From: CAYTES01 sp964436935 | Lineage (GTDB): Bacteria; Patescibacteriota; Gracilibacteria; UBA1369; UBA12473 | Reading direction: 5' to 3' | Assembly (NCBI GenBank): GCA_964436935.1 | Contig: CAYTES010000010.1 | Coordinates: 1-31,150 of the forward strand | Length of the DNA stretch: 31,150 nucleotides | Shown: piece after piece, positions 22,101 to 28,385 of the stretch | Numbering within the stretch: the first letter of the stretch is position 1 | How the letters are laid out: each line of letters begins with the position of its first letter | Notes under the pieces: model-generated | The model's database searches: none | Told to the model about the DNA's origin: nothing | The model's input: only the letters and a program-made list of their open reading frames with translations | Position numbers and translations under genes: made by a program

Positions 22101-23474
22101 CGGTCCCGACATTTGATCGACTATGAGGAACACTCGACTGAGGGGAAAGCCACTCGTTTTTCCCGTCTTAAAAAGGCACTTGCCACGCTTTGTCCACCGG
22201 ATGTCATGGCTGCTATGGAAGCGGAATTGAATGCCGGTGGCTCGCTCCAATTTGATGCCGTGATGAAGAGGCTCCAACTTCCTCCGGGCCAGGAGCTTTT
22301 AAGTCTATGGAAAGCGTTGCATAAAAACACCGTTGCTCCCCTTGCTCAGGAAGTTCGGCAAATATGGGAAGCTCAGTTGGCGCTTTTAAAGCAGTACCCA
22401 GAGGAAGCCGACGTGTGGCGCCGTTACATTGAAAATATTCAATGGAGAAGTCGTTTTGAAGTCGAGGGGGCCAATGAGGAAATACAACGTTTTCGTCAAT
22501 CCGAGTTATGGAGAAATATGCTCCCCCTCATTGAACGAGGCATTGCGTTGGCCAAACAAAATCAGCTTGTTGATGATTTTAGCAAGGACAATCGTCCCTC
22601 TCATCTCGAACGGATTCAGGGAGGAGACTTTAAATTATTGGAAGAGGCGGTAGCGGCACGCTATGCGTTCAAGGTACGGGAATTGTTGGGCTATGCTTAT
22701 AATGATGAAGAATGTGCATCGATCTATAACAGCCTTTCGTCCGCGATGGGCCTATTTTTAGTCGGACGACAAATTCTTCACTCGGGCCAAAAACCCGTAC
22801 ACTTCAACGAAACGGGCGACATTCAGCTCCCGAAGATGTTCAATCTCTATCGCCCGCTTGAGAGACAAATTCCTCATACCGTCAATTATCGATTTAATCA
22901 CCCGGGTCAATTGTACGCTAGCCCCAATATGTCCGGGAAAACCTATTTCAATAAAGGTCTTTTGACGAGTTTGGGATGGAGCGTTGCGACAGGACATGCC
23001 TTTGGAGCAGAAACCTCAATTCCTCTCTTGGGCCAGCTCATCTATCTGGATCGCCCTAGTACTCCGGAGGAATATGATTTGAGTGCCTACACCCAAGAAA
23101 TGACGCACATTGTGGCTTGCTTGGATGCCATCACCCCGGATAAACTTACTTTTGTGGTCATTGACGAATTGGGTTCTTCCACTTCTCCGGTTTATCAATC
23201 GGCGCTAACCGCCGGAGTCGGTGCTGAAATCATTCATCGTGGAGCCACGCTAGTCATGTCTTCCCATTCTCCAGAGGGAAACGAAGCCTTGTTAAAAACC
23301 TGTGAAGACCATATGCAAACCTGGCATTTTGGCTTCAATGTCGAAAAGACTCCCGACGGCGAATCCCGCATTCATTTTGATCACACGCATCGCTCGGGTC
23401 TAGCACCTTCTCATGGGGTCTTGGTGTCTCAAACCCTGGGACTTTCCACGAAAATTCAGGAATATATTTTTTAA
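19167..23474 (+). CDS. Giant MutS-like protein with two tandem MutS ATPase modules
   Basis: A 1435-residue protein with a GTG start. Module 1: a MutS lever/core-like start (GIWDLIRTPSTDLNQIRQRQKLIDSL, 78-103), then an ATPase domain with Walker A NGCHKGGKSF (297-306), the MutS-typical CLAQSFGFVPAENA (317-330), signature-like LSALGSDVAQ (353-362), Walker B FVCMDESWSTTSP (375-387) and ANNNDH as H-loop. Module 2: a second lever start (HHIITHPLLTSQETLERQRTF, 569-589), a very long helical region (600-1190), then Walker A ASPNMSGKT (1251-1259), signature LSAYTQEM (1305-1312), Walker B FVVIDELGSSTSP (1329-1341) and SSHS (1365-1368). Mismatch-binding domain I, the connector domain and Smr are not seen. 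MutS ATPases work as dimers with composite sites, so this looks like a covalent pseudo-dimer. Its substrate is unknown; a role in canonical mismatch repair is doubtful. The stop codon lies in the TTAA flanking a small inverted-repeat element. Confidence 0.85.
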   Translation: MTERLAESGDDLPPKPQLSRLKSLPEKNEDLLDGFTLESLFDSSHHASLEISSDDPEWRGNTEDPLPLSLQGLSEGRGIWDLIRTPSTDLNQIRQRQKLIDSLRNRSDLEGLIGIKQESYLVFEGIQTLFSLVSVSKNHQEPALVAYRKNPSQVKSNIRDTVFAGFAQIQKGKEALHQLEGTLSTSEDPFLRCLGTEFQRLSLKLASLTLDYFLNPKSDTRSIRTFSMMRGQESHQQVNRFGVMAEFSGLSLKERHHPAEFDSRRPRGYHKGWTFLRSHGNQIENDSPEEHELTIYNGCHKGGKSFSGLKKEFYMQCLAQSFGFVPAENANFPVLHDSFHILDRPKTDHQHNLSALGSDVAQHNRLVETLGQHPFVCMDESWSTTSPKDAFRLGRATFLFLMGRKAQIFAANNNDHILKWATALKSTGVYHFKVDVDDAGKPHYLHQLTQGIDDPKALEVARVFGLPDQPLERAQAFLRGETIPIQQILRPEPLSIEAYPDTERELLKDQRHLVLTNGSPLLRVFSADHDFKRGYPFLMDFPMENQFSGGLRYGGWHPENVTDRINFAHHIITHPLLTSQETLERQRTFHLLATHDRYDELHALEEKMLLLTKFLPKVSLEEVMAFNLELNPFTSGSLGMKKTQKNIELMLSFLRMNQKLLGKAFALEGIMNQLLEEKRVLEEVEIKVDRRPLDEIRRRLILASNTPVEDTAVLKVFHELSHNDEPNKDSWGEVVTVERIKAYLHWLNDKKWEKKFKQYKKVEVLENHLGLFPHELITEALEEVDSLESRARGHLGQSLKILTVGELRGMAELVAESDPSMAENLNFLSSRLAYVQSKIALSPEEMHGIPIDSATRLTPEYSWEKLNGTLELAYKSFDLLLPVPLFDCDLKSIRDELHALTQYHKSKHKEGDYEYYHSWPKHVSLALVVEGLMDERNYGQEFLDILRGFDSVHTHQLANQLEDALRTYVQLTPEQLHYRSRHLIDYEEHSTEGKATRFSRLKKALATLCPPDVMAAMEAELNAGGSLQFDAVMKRLQLPPGQELLSLWKALHKNTVAPLAQEVRQIWEAQLALLKQYPEEADVWRRYIENIQWRSRFEVEGANEEIQRFRQSELWRNMLPLIERGIALAKQNQLVDDFSKDNRPSHLERIQGGDFKLLEEAVAARYAFKVRELLGYAYNDEECASIYNSLSSAMGLFLVGRQILHSGQKPVHFNETGDIQLPKMFNLYRPLERQIPHTVNYRFNHPGQLYASPNMSGKTYFNKGLLTSLGWSVATGHAFGAETSIPLLGQLIYLDRPSTPEEYDLSAYTQEMTHIVACLDAITPDKLTFVVIDELGSSTSPVYQSALTAGVGAEIIHRGATLVMSSHSPEGNEALLKTCEDHMQTWHFGFNVEKTPDGESRIHFDHTHRSGLAPSHGVLVSQTLGLSTKIQEYIF

Positions 23475-23612
23475 GGAACCTATGAAAAACATGATTTCGT
23501 TATGAAATTTTTACGTCGCCCGAGCGCAGGCCCCCAAAGGGGAGAAATCGTTTGCTTAGCCCCGCAATGCGGGGTAAAAATTGTAATAGTAAGCATTTTT
23601 TTCATAGGTTCC
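23475..23612. mobile_element. MITE-like inverted-repeat element, copy A
   Basis: 138 bp with perfect 15-bp terminal inverted repeats (GGAACCTATGAAAAA). It is flanked by TTAA on the left and CTAA on the right, both fitting the YTAR target of IS5-group transposases. It contains a strong internal hairpin (CCCCGC-AAT-GCGGGG) and no coding capacity. The left flank supplies the TAA stop of the MutS-like gene. Confidence 0.7.
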
Positions 23613-23626
23613 CTAATCCCCCTCCT

Positions 23627-24106
23627 TTGCACTCCGTCCTCACCGCACTCAAAACACTAAACATCCCCTACGCCCTCCACGAACATCCTCCTTTATTTAC
23701 CTGTGAAGACGCGGAAGCGTTTTATGGAAAAATACCGGCAGGGAGCAACAAAAACCTTTTTCTACGCAATCGAAAGGGAGATCAACATTATTTACTAATT
23801 GTGAGCAGCACCAAAAAAGCCGACCTCAAAAAGATTGCGGAGGCGATCGGAGAAAGCCAACTCGGATTTGCTTCCCCTGAACGTCTCATGAAATACCTGC
23901 ATCTCACTCCCGGTTCCGTTTCCCCATTCGGGCTCATTCATGACATCGCTCACCACATCCTTGTGCTCATCGACGAGGATCTCTGGACACACGATCGACT
24001 GCTTTTTCACCCCAATCAAAATACCTCCACGGTGGAGTTGGCGCGTACGGACTTTGAACGATTTTTGAATGAAACGCAAAATGCCTGGAAATTGGTGACG
24101 ATCTAG
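23627..24106 (+). CDS. YbaK/ProX-type aminoacyl-tRNA deacylase (trans-editing)
   Basis: A protein of about 159 residues, the size of stand-alone ProX/PrdX editing domains. They hydrolyse mischarged aminoacyl-tRNA (often Ala- or Cys-tRNAPro) in the cytoplasm. Family blocks seen: IPYALHEHPPLFTCEDAE, GSNKNLFLRNRKGDQHYLLIV with the conserved Lys, KADLKKIAEAIGESQLGFAS, and LTPGSVSPFGL (the GxxxP loop), then VLIDEDLW and FHPNQNTSTVEL. The first family residues fall at a TTG (23627), taken as start. An ATG at 23552 lies inside the inverted-repeat element and would add 25 unrelated residues. The element ends 14 bp upstream, so its insertion may have replaced the original start or promoter. The stop TAG lies in CTAG of a short repeat. 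Confidence 0.8.
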   Translation: MHSVLTALKTLNIPYALHEHPPLFTCEDAEAFYGKIPAGSNKNLFLRNRKGDQHYLLIVSSTKKADLKKIAEAIGESQLGFASPERLMKYLHLTPGSVSPFGLIHDIAHHILVLIDEDLWTHDRLLFHPNQNTSTVELARTDFERFLNETQNAWKLVTI

Positions 24107-24119
24107 GAACTGTTCCTAA
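24103..24119 (+). repeat. Short repeat CTAG-GARCTGTTC, copy 1
   Basis: CTAGGAACTGTTCCTAA: palindromic GAACTGTTC flanked by CTAG and CTAA. It resembles 25897-25913 with two differences. Possibly a residual transposon end; it overlaps the stop codon of the ProX-like gene. Confidence 0.4.
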
Positions 24120-24213
24120 GAACCCGCTTACGCACTTACGAAGTCCGTTGTCTTTTTCACCGAGTTTGGTTATCATGCAGTATGTATTGTTACTTTTTAA
24201 ATTCAACACTCGC

Positions 24214-24504
24214 ATGCCTAAAAAAACATCCCTTGTTTTGGGTTTACTTGCCATCGTTTTGATCCTTGCCCTCGGAATTCCTTTTGTAAAAAGTGACTCT
24301 ATCGCACTGGAAAGTCACGAAATCACCTGTGCCAAAAACCAGTCCAAAACCTTATTCTCCACCGTAGAAAATCTGATCATACTCGATTTTGTGGTTCAAG
24401 CCGACATCATCAATAATTCGGACATTGTCTATGCGACAACCTTTTTCGGAGCAACCTATGGAAGGGTCGTGGGAACGTGTGACACCGGTTTTGCGCGCAT
24501 TTAA
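24214..24504 (+). CDS. Small membrane-anchored or exported protein, unknown
   Basis: A 96-residue protein beginning MPKKTSLVLGLLAIVLILALGIPFVKS: Lys-rich start, one hydrophobic helix that may be a signal anchor or cleaved signal. A beta-rich remainder contains two Cys (ITCAKNQSK and GTCDTGFARI) that could form a disulfide outside the membrane. Earlier in-frame ATGs (24148, 24175) would put unlikely residues before the signal and are not preferred. No family was recognised. It converges with the membrane-protein pair at 24547-25310. Confidence 0.5.
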   Translation: MPKKTSLVLGLLAIVLILALGIPFVKSDSIALESHEITCAKNQSKTLFSTVENLIILDFVVQADIINNSDIVYATTFFGATYGRVVGTCDTGFARI

Positions 24505-24546
24505 ATTGGTGACTGATCCAATCAATTCACTGAAACCTCCACCCTA

Positions 24547-25077
24547 CTATTTGGAATCTTTTTCGATATCCATTTTCTTTTTGAGTGTTTCCACCAAACT
24601 GATGAAACCCACGGGATCAGGAACATATTTGAATTCTCGGACGGTAGGGTGCCATACCACATGCATATAAATATCTCCATAATTCAATATTTTCCCCAAA
24701 AACCCATGGATCTGTTCTTCCATTTCCTGAATCCCATAGAATCCGATTATCCCCACATCGTAACGAACCAAAGGAATGACGTCAAAATCAATCACGTCTT
24801 TAGACGTGATGAGGAGCAGGGACTGGATCCACTTGAACATGAAAATAAAAAAAATATGGTTTGCGATCACTAAAACCCAAGAGGTCACCACAAAAATACC
24901 CAGACTCATCAGATAATCGGTTTCATAAATATCACGACTTAAAACAAAAAGCATGATGCAAATCCCCCAGGTAAACAGGAAAAAAATGATCGGTGCCACT
25001 AACGTGACCCAGTGATTGCCAACCGCCTTAATGATGGCATTTTTTGGGGGGGCCAATTTTTCTAAAATTGGACTCAT
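24547..25077 (-). CDS. Membrane protein with two helices and PH-like cytoplasmic domain
   Basis: A 176-residue protein. Two hydrophobic segments (about 26-47 and 58-82) are followed by a soluble part of strands (SLLLITSKDVIDFDVIPLVRYDVGIIGFYGIQEMEEQ) and a final helix (PVGFISLVETLKKKMD). This layout matches small bacterial PH (bPH)-type membrane proteins, whose roles are mostly unknown. Its start overlaps the stop of the 78-residue membrane protein upstream by 4 bp, so the two are probably co-translated and may form one complex. Confidence 0.6.
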   Translation of the reverse strand: MSPILEKLAPPKNAIIKAVGNHWVTLVAPIIFFLFTWGICIMLFVLSRDIYETDYLMSLGIFVVTSWVLVIANHIFFIFMFKWIQSLLLITSKDVIDFDVIPLVRYDVGIIGFYGIQEMEEQIHGFLGKILNYGDIYMHVVWHPTVREFKYVPDPVGFISLVETLKKKMDIEKDSK

Positions 25078-25310
25078 TGGGGAAAACTGTTAAAAATAAG
25101 CAGCATCAACCAAGGGAATAGGATCACCACCAACAAATAGAGTAGGCGAAAAAGTTGCAGAGAAAAAGGGGTGACGAAACGAATATTCTCCTCTCCAACA
25201 TATTGCTTCTGACTTTCAACAATATGGGAAACATCGACTTCGACCCAGATCATGATCATCAGCGATAAAATCGTCTGGATGATGAACCCTAGAAAAACCC
25301 AGAGTGGCAT
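25074..25310 (-). CDS. Small two-helix membrane protein
   Basis: A 78-residue protein with two transmembrane segments (VFLGFIIQTILSLMIMIWV and LFRLLYLLVVILFPWLMLLIF) around a short polar loop. No family was recognised. The ATGA overlap with the downstream PH-like membrane protein suggests they work together. Confidence 0.6.
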   Translation of the reverse strand: MPLWVFLGFIIQTILSLMIMIWVEVDVSHIVESQKQYVGEENIRFVTPFSLQLFRLLYLLVVILFPWLMLLIFNSFPQ

Positions 25311-25361
25311 CGGCTGATCTTTTATTAATAGATTGATTGTATCATGCTTTTGGTATTTTGA

Positions 25362-25826
25362 CTATTTTCTCGCCAAATCGTTCAAAACTTCTTCAGCATG
25401 ATTTTCGGGGTCCACTTTTTCATAAATTTTCTCAATCTCCCCTTCCGGACTGATCAAGAAAGATTGTCGATTGATTCCCATGTACTCCCGCCCCATGAAT
25501 TTCTTCTTGGCCCATACGCCATAGGCTTGAACCGTCTCTTTTTGTTCGTCCGAAAGCAGGGTGAAGGGAATCTTATATTTTTCAGCGAACTTGGCATGAC
25601 TCTTCACGGAATCCGCACTGATTCCAAACACCACCACCTTACTACCTTCAAATCGAGGCAAATGGTCTCGGAAAGCGCATGCTTCTTTGGTACATCCGGG
25701 GGTATCATCCTTGGGATAAAAATAGAGCAACACCCACTGTCCTCGATAGTCTTTAAGCGAATGGGGTGTCCCCTTTTGATCGGAGAGCGTGAACTCGGGA
25801 GCCCTTTGTCCAACTCGAAGTTCCAT
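25362..25826 (-). CDS. bcp: Thioredoxin-dependent thiol peroxidase, Bcp/PrxQ peroxiredoxin
   Basis: A 154-residue atypical 2-Cys peroxiredoxin that reduces hydrogen peroxide and organic peroxides using thioredoxin. The start MELRVGQRAPEFTL fits the family; an earlier in-frame start at 25886 would add 20 unrelated residues. The active site is YPKDDTPGCTKEACAFRD, with peroxidatic Cys45 and the i+5 resolving Cys50 typical of BCP. The C-terminal half (GVWAKKKFMGREYMGINRQSFLISPEG) is also standard. It stands alone downstream of no obvious partner. Confidence 0.95.
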   Translation of the reverse strand: MELRVGQRAPEFTLSDQKGTPHSLKDYRGQWVLLYFYPKDDTPGCTKEACAFRDHLPRFEGSKVVVFGISADSVKSHAKFAEKYKIPFTLLSDEQKETVQAYGVWAKKKFMGREYMGINRQSFLISPEGEIEKIYEKVDPENHAEEVLNDLARK

Positions 25827-25896
25827 AATGCGAAGGGTCAAAAGAGTAAGCCCTTTCTTTATCTCATTTTTTCCGCAAATACTCAACCCACCCCCA

Positions 25897-25913
25897 CTAG
25901 GAGCTGTTCATAA
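25897..25913 (+). repeat. Short repeat CTAG-GARCTGTTC, copy 2
   Basis: CTAGGAGCTGTTCATAA, closely matching 24103-24119. AGCTGTTCA recurs at 31090-31098. It lies between the divergent bcp and membrane-protein genes. Confidence 0.35.
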
Positions 25914-25960
25914 TCTCTCATTGAAATGCCTTTTGATTCAAAATTCTCTTGAGGTTTTCC

Positions 25961-25966
25961 TAAAAT
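25961..25966 (+). promoter_or_regulatory. -10 element of the membrane-protein gene, near-leaderless
   Basis: TAAAAT ends 5 nt before the ATG at 25972. TTCAAA 18 nt upstream is a weak -35. Confidence 0.35.
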
Positions 25967-25971
25967 CCTTT

Positions 25972-26811
25972 ATGGTTTATTCTGTGAAAGAACGTTTTCT
26001 TCAAAAACATGTTGTTCCAGGTGGTACCGCTATTTTTCTCTGCCTCCTTTTTATTGGAATCACTTGGGGAGAAATCCGAATATTAAACCACTTCACGGCG
26101 AATGATATTTCGCTTCGTGTACGCTGGTTTGATGTATTGATCGGACTCACCGTTTACCTAAAAACCGCGATTGATTTTGCCATTTATATGGGTCACCTGA
26201 TGCATAGCAATCCCGGCTGGAAAAGTCGTACCGCGATTGCCATTGGAACCGGGATGGGCAATGCGCTCGGAACTATCCTCATTCTTTTGATTTGGACCGT
26301 CTTCAAGGAAGTGAAATGGCTTCTTGCTCTGATGATTTTTATTGCAGCATTGGTTCTCTTCAAACTGGCGGAAGAAAGTCTGGAACATGCCCGAAATGAA
26401 GATAAAAAATTCCCTCGTTGGTTCCAAACACTTGTTAACTTTCTCGAAAAGCATTTGCGGTGGTTCAATGCCATGGTTTTTCCCCTTTTAAAGTTCATCA
26501 TTCCCAATTTAAGCATCAAAGGAGGCTCAAAAATGGCATTTCTTCCTTTATGTGTTTTTTCCTTTACCGTACCGTTTATTCTGGGGCTGGATGATTTTGC
26601 CGGCTATGTTCCTCTTTTTGATCTCATCAATGTGTTTGGGTTTGCGATTGGCGTCTTCTCGGGACACATGTTCTTAAATATCATGTTGTATATTTCACCG
26701 GAACGCACCGCCCATTATGTGAAAAATCCGGTGATTTCGCTTTTGGGAAGTTTGGCCTTCATTGGCTTGGGGATTTGGGGACTTTGGGAAGTCCTTCACT
26801 TTTTATCCTAG
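25972..26811 (+). CDS. Multi-pass integral membrane protein, unknown (transporter-like)
   Basis: A 279-residue protein with about seven hydrophobic segments, near residues 17-36, 52-75, 88-110, 115-133, 190-207, 217-241 and 254-275. A cytoplasmic-looking charged loop (134-165) contains EESLEHARNEDKKFPRW. Notable motifs are GTGMGNALGT (92-101) and GLDDFAGYVPLF (205-216), the latter within a membrane segment as in LysE/TerC/CadD-like ion exporters. This is a suggestion only. Start chosen at MVYSVKERFL; longer in-frame versions read through the bcp promoter region. The stop TAG lies in CTAG flanking the second inverted-repeat element. Confidence 0.65.
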   Translation: MVYSVKERFLQKHVVPGGTAIFLCLLFIGITWGEIRILNHFTANDISLRVRWFDVLIGLTVYLKTAIDFAIYMGHLMHSNPGWKSRTAIAIGTGMGNALGTILILLIWTVFKEVKWLLALMIFIAALVLFKLAEESLEHARNEDKKFPRWFQTLVNFLEKHLRWFNAMVFPLLKFIIPNLSIKGGSKMAFLPLCVFSFTVPFILGLDDFAGYVPLFDLINVFGFAIGVFSGHMFLNIMLYISPERTAHYVKNPVISLLGSLAFIGLGIWGLWEVLHFLS

Positions 26812-26992
26812 GGAACCGCTGAAAAACACCCTCCCAATGGTAAAAAGCATCTTTTATCCACTGGCCGTCGTTACTCCTCCTCCCCGTATCGGTACCCTCC
26901 CTGCAAGCAGGGGCCCGGCGTTCATCGTCGTGCCTAGCCAGCAAACAAAATCTTGCTTTTTATTTATTGCGACGGCATTTTTCAGAGGTTCC
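26812..26992. mobile_element. MITE-like inverted-repeat element, copy B
   Basis: 181 bp with terminal repeats GGAACCGCTGAAAAA (left) and GGAACCTCTGAAAAA (right, minus strand), 14 of 15 identical and clearly related to copy A at 23475. It is flanked by CTAG and TTAA, both fitting YTAR. There is no coding capacity. It sits between convergent genes; the left flank forms one stop codon and the right end supplies the other gene's last codons and stop. Confidence 0.7.
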
Positions 26993-27950
26993 TTAAGTCG
27001 AAGTGGTTTTTCCGGGGATAGAAGTCATCCAATACCTTGAGAATCCCTTCCACCATTTTGGGCCTTCCCACGGCTTTTTGGGTGAGCCCAAATAAATAAA
27101 CCAGGGTTCCATTGGCCGGATTTTTTACCATTAAATCTCTCAAATGACTGGTTTCGATCTGGATGGAAGTACTGATGGCTTGGCGCGAAAAACGCCTGGC
27201 CCTGCGTGCATATTCCTGAGCCATGGCCGGATCCTTTGCTCCCTTGAATCGCTTTAAATTTAAAACCGCCATGGATTCCAAGGCGGGACTTTCCGGATCC
27301 CAGGCCATCAATTCCAAAAACAATTTTTCCGCTTGGTCCAGTTCTCCCCTTTTTAAAACACTTGTGGCCAATAGATGCCATTTTCGTAGCGCGCGTGTTC
27401 CGATTCCCGACACAGTATCCATCCCCAAAATCTCCCTCAAGGCCTCTACTGTTTCGGATTCCCGCCCCATTGCTTCCAGATAACTTATTTTTTTATCCAA
27501 TACTTCCATTCGAGCCGCGCGCGACAAAGCAGGGTTGAATAAAAGGACCGATAACAAATCGATGGCGTCCACTGTTTTTCCTTGTTTCTCCAGCATCTCG
27601 GTTTTAAGAAACAAACTTTCAAGATGAAAGGGGTCTCGACCTAAAATTTCATCCAAAATGCTCTCAGCCCCTTTGGTATTTCCTTCTTCAAAAGATTTCC
27701 GCGCAAAACGAACCAATTCCTTTTTCCCTACGGCGTTTCGGGGATCCTCCGGATTGTCCAATGCTTGCACCATCCAGCCCTGTAGTGTCGCTTGAGACTC
27801 CTCTCTTGTAAAACGCAGAAGAGGAAACAGCTCCTTTTCCCCGCGAGAACCCAATCGACGGGAATGAATCTTTGAGAGAAGCTGATCCAATATGCCCTCT
27901 TTCTTATCTTCACTTCGTCCTACGTTCATAGAGTCTAAAAAGGGTGGCAT
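26982..27950 (-). CDS. TPR-repeat protein
   Basis: A 322-residue all-helical protein with tetratricopeptide-type repeats: FARKSFEEGNTKGAESILDEILGRDP, LKTEMLEKQGKTVDAIDLLSVLLFNP, and ATSVLKRGELDQAEKLFLELMAWDPESP. There is no signal peptide or catalytic domain; it is probably a cytoplasmic scaffold. The last codons (RNL-stop) are read from the end of inverted-repeat element B: the TGA is within its terminal repeat, so the natural C-terminus was probably HFDL or nearby. ATG at 27929 (MNVGRSEDKKEG) is an alternative start. Function is unknown. Confidence 0.75.
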   Translation of the reverse strand: MPPFLDSMNVGRSEDKKEGILDQLLSKIHSRRLGSRGEKELFPLLRFTREESQATLQGWMVQALDNPEDPRNAVGKKELVRFARKSFEEGNTKGAESILDEILGRDPFHLESLFLKTEMLEKQGKTVDAIDLLSVLLFNPALSRAARMEVLDKKISYLEAMGRESETVEALREILGMDTVSGIGTRALRKWHLLATSVLKRGELDQAEKLFLELMAWDPESPALESMAVLNLKRFKGAKDPAMAQEYARRARRFSRQAISTSIQIETSHLRDLMVKNPANGTLVYLFGLTQKAVGRPKMVEGILKVLDDFYPRKNHFDLRNL

Positions 27951-28036
27951 GTGGATTCGTTGAGTTAAGTAAATATTTAAAACTATTTATATCATTTAAG
28001 TCAATAGCATATTACCCCTACCTCCTAGTAATTTTA

Positions 28037-28042
28037 TACAAT
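28037..28042 (+). promoter_or_regulatory. -10 element of the rhodanese gene, leaderless spacing
   Basis: TACAAT ends 6 nt before the ATG at 28049, predicting that transcription starts at the start codon. No clear -35. Confidence 0.4.
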
Positions 28043-28048
28043 GGGACC

Positions 28049-28366
28049 ATGCAAAAACTACTCCCCTCAGAATTCCTCAACGCCCTCTCTCAAGAAACAG
28101 TGGGCCACGCCCTCGTAGTCGATGTTCGCTCGCCAGAGGAATATGCGATGGGGCATCTTCCCAATGCCAAAAACGTCCCCTTGGATCAATTGGAAAATCG
28201 AATTCCGGAGTTGGTGGAATATTCAAGTGTGTATATCCATTGCAAAACGGGACATCGGAGTGAGCAGGCGTGTCTTCTGTTGGAGCGACTCAACTTTTCG
28301 CGCGTGGTGAATCTATTGGGCGGGCTTGAAGCCTGGAAAAAAGCGGGATTTCCCGTTGAAAGGTAG
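28049..28366 (+). CDS. Single-domain rhodanese (sulfurtransferase-like)
   Basis: A 105-residue rhodanese domain, comparable to GlpE/PspE. DVRSPEEYAMGHLPNAKNVPL (25-45) is the CH2A-like block. The active loop is HCKTGHRS with nucleophile Cys65, and GGLEAWKKAGFPV closes the fold. It probably carries sulfane sulfur on Cys65; the acceptor is unknown. The loop (CKTGHRS) matches the six-residue size of sulfurtransferases rather than phosphatases. It is convergent with the DUF2130 gene (19 bp between stops). Confidence 0.9.
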   Translation: MQKLLPSEFLNALSQETVGHALVVDVRSPEEYAMGHLPNAKNVPLDQLENRIPELVEYSSVYIHCKTGHRSEQACLLLERLNFSRVVNLLGGLEAWKKAGFPVER

Positions 28367-28385
28367 CCCCTAATCCTGTGGAGGT

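Noticed and set aside
26870..26940. The CCCTGCAAGCAGGG palindrome in element B as another copy of the tRNA D-loop palindrome
   Set aside because: It shares only the general CTGC/GCAG pattern; spacer and flanks differ.
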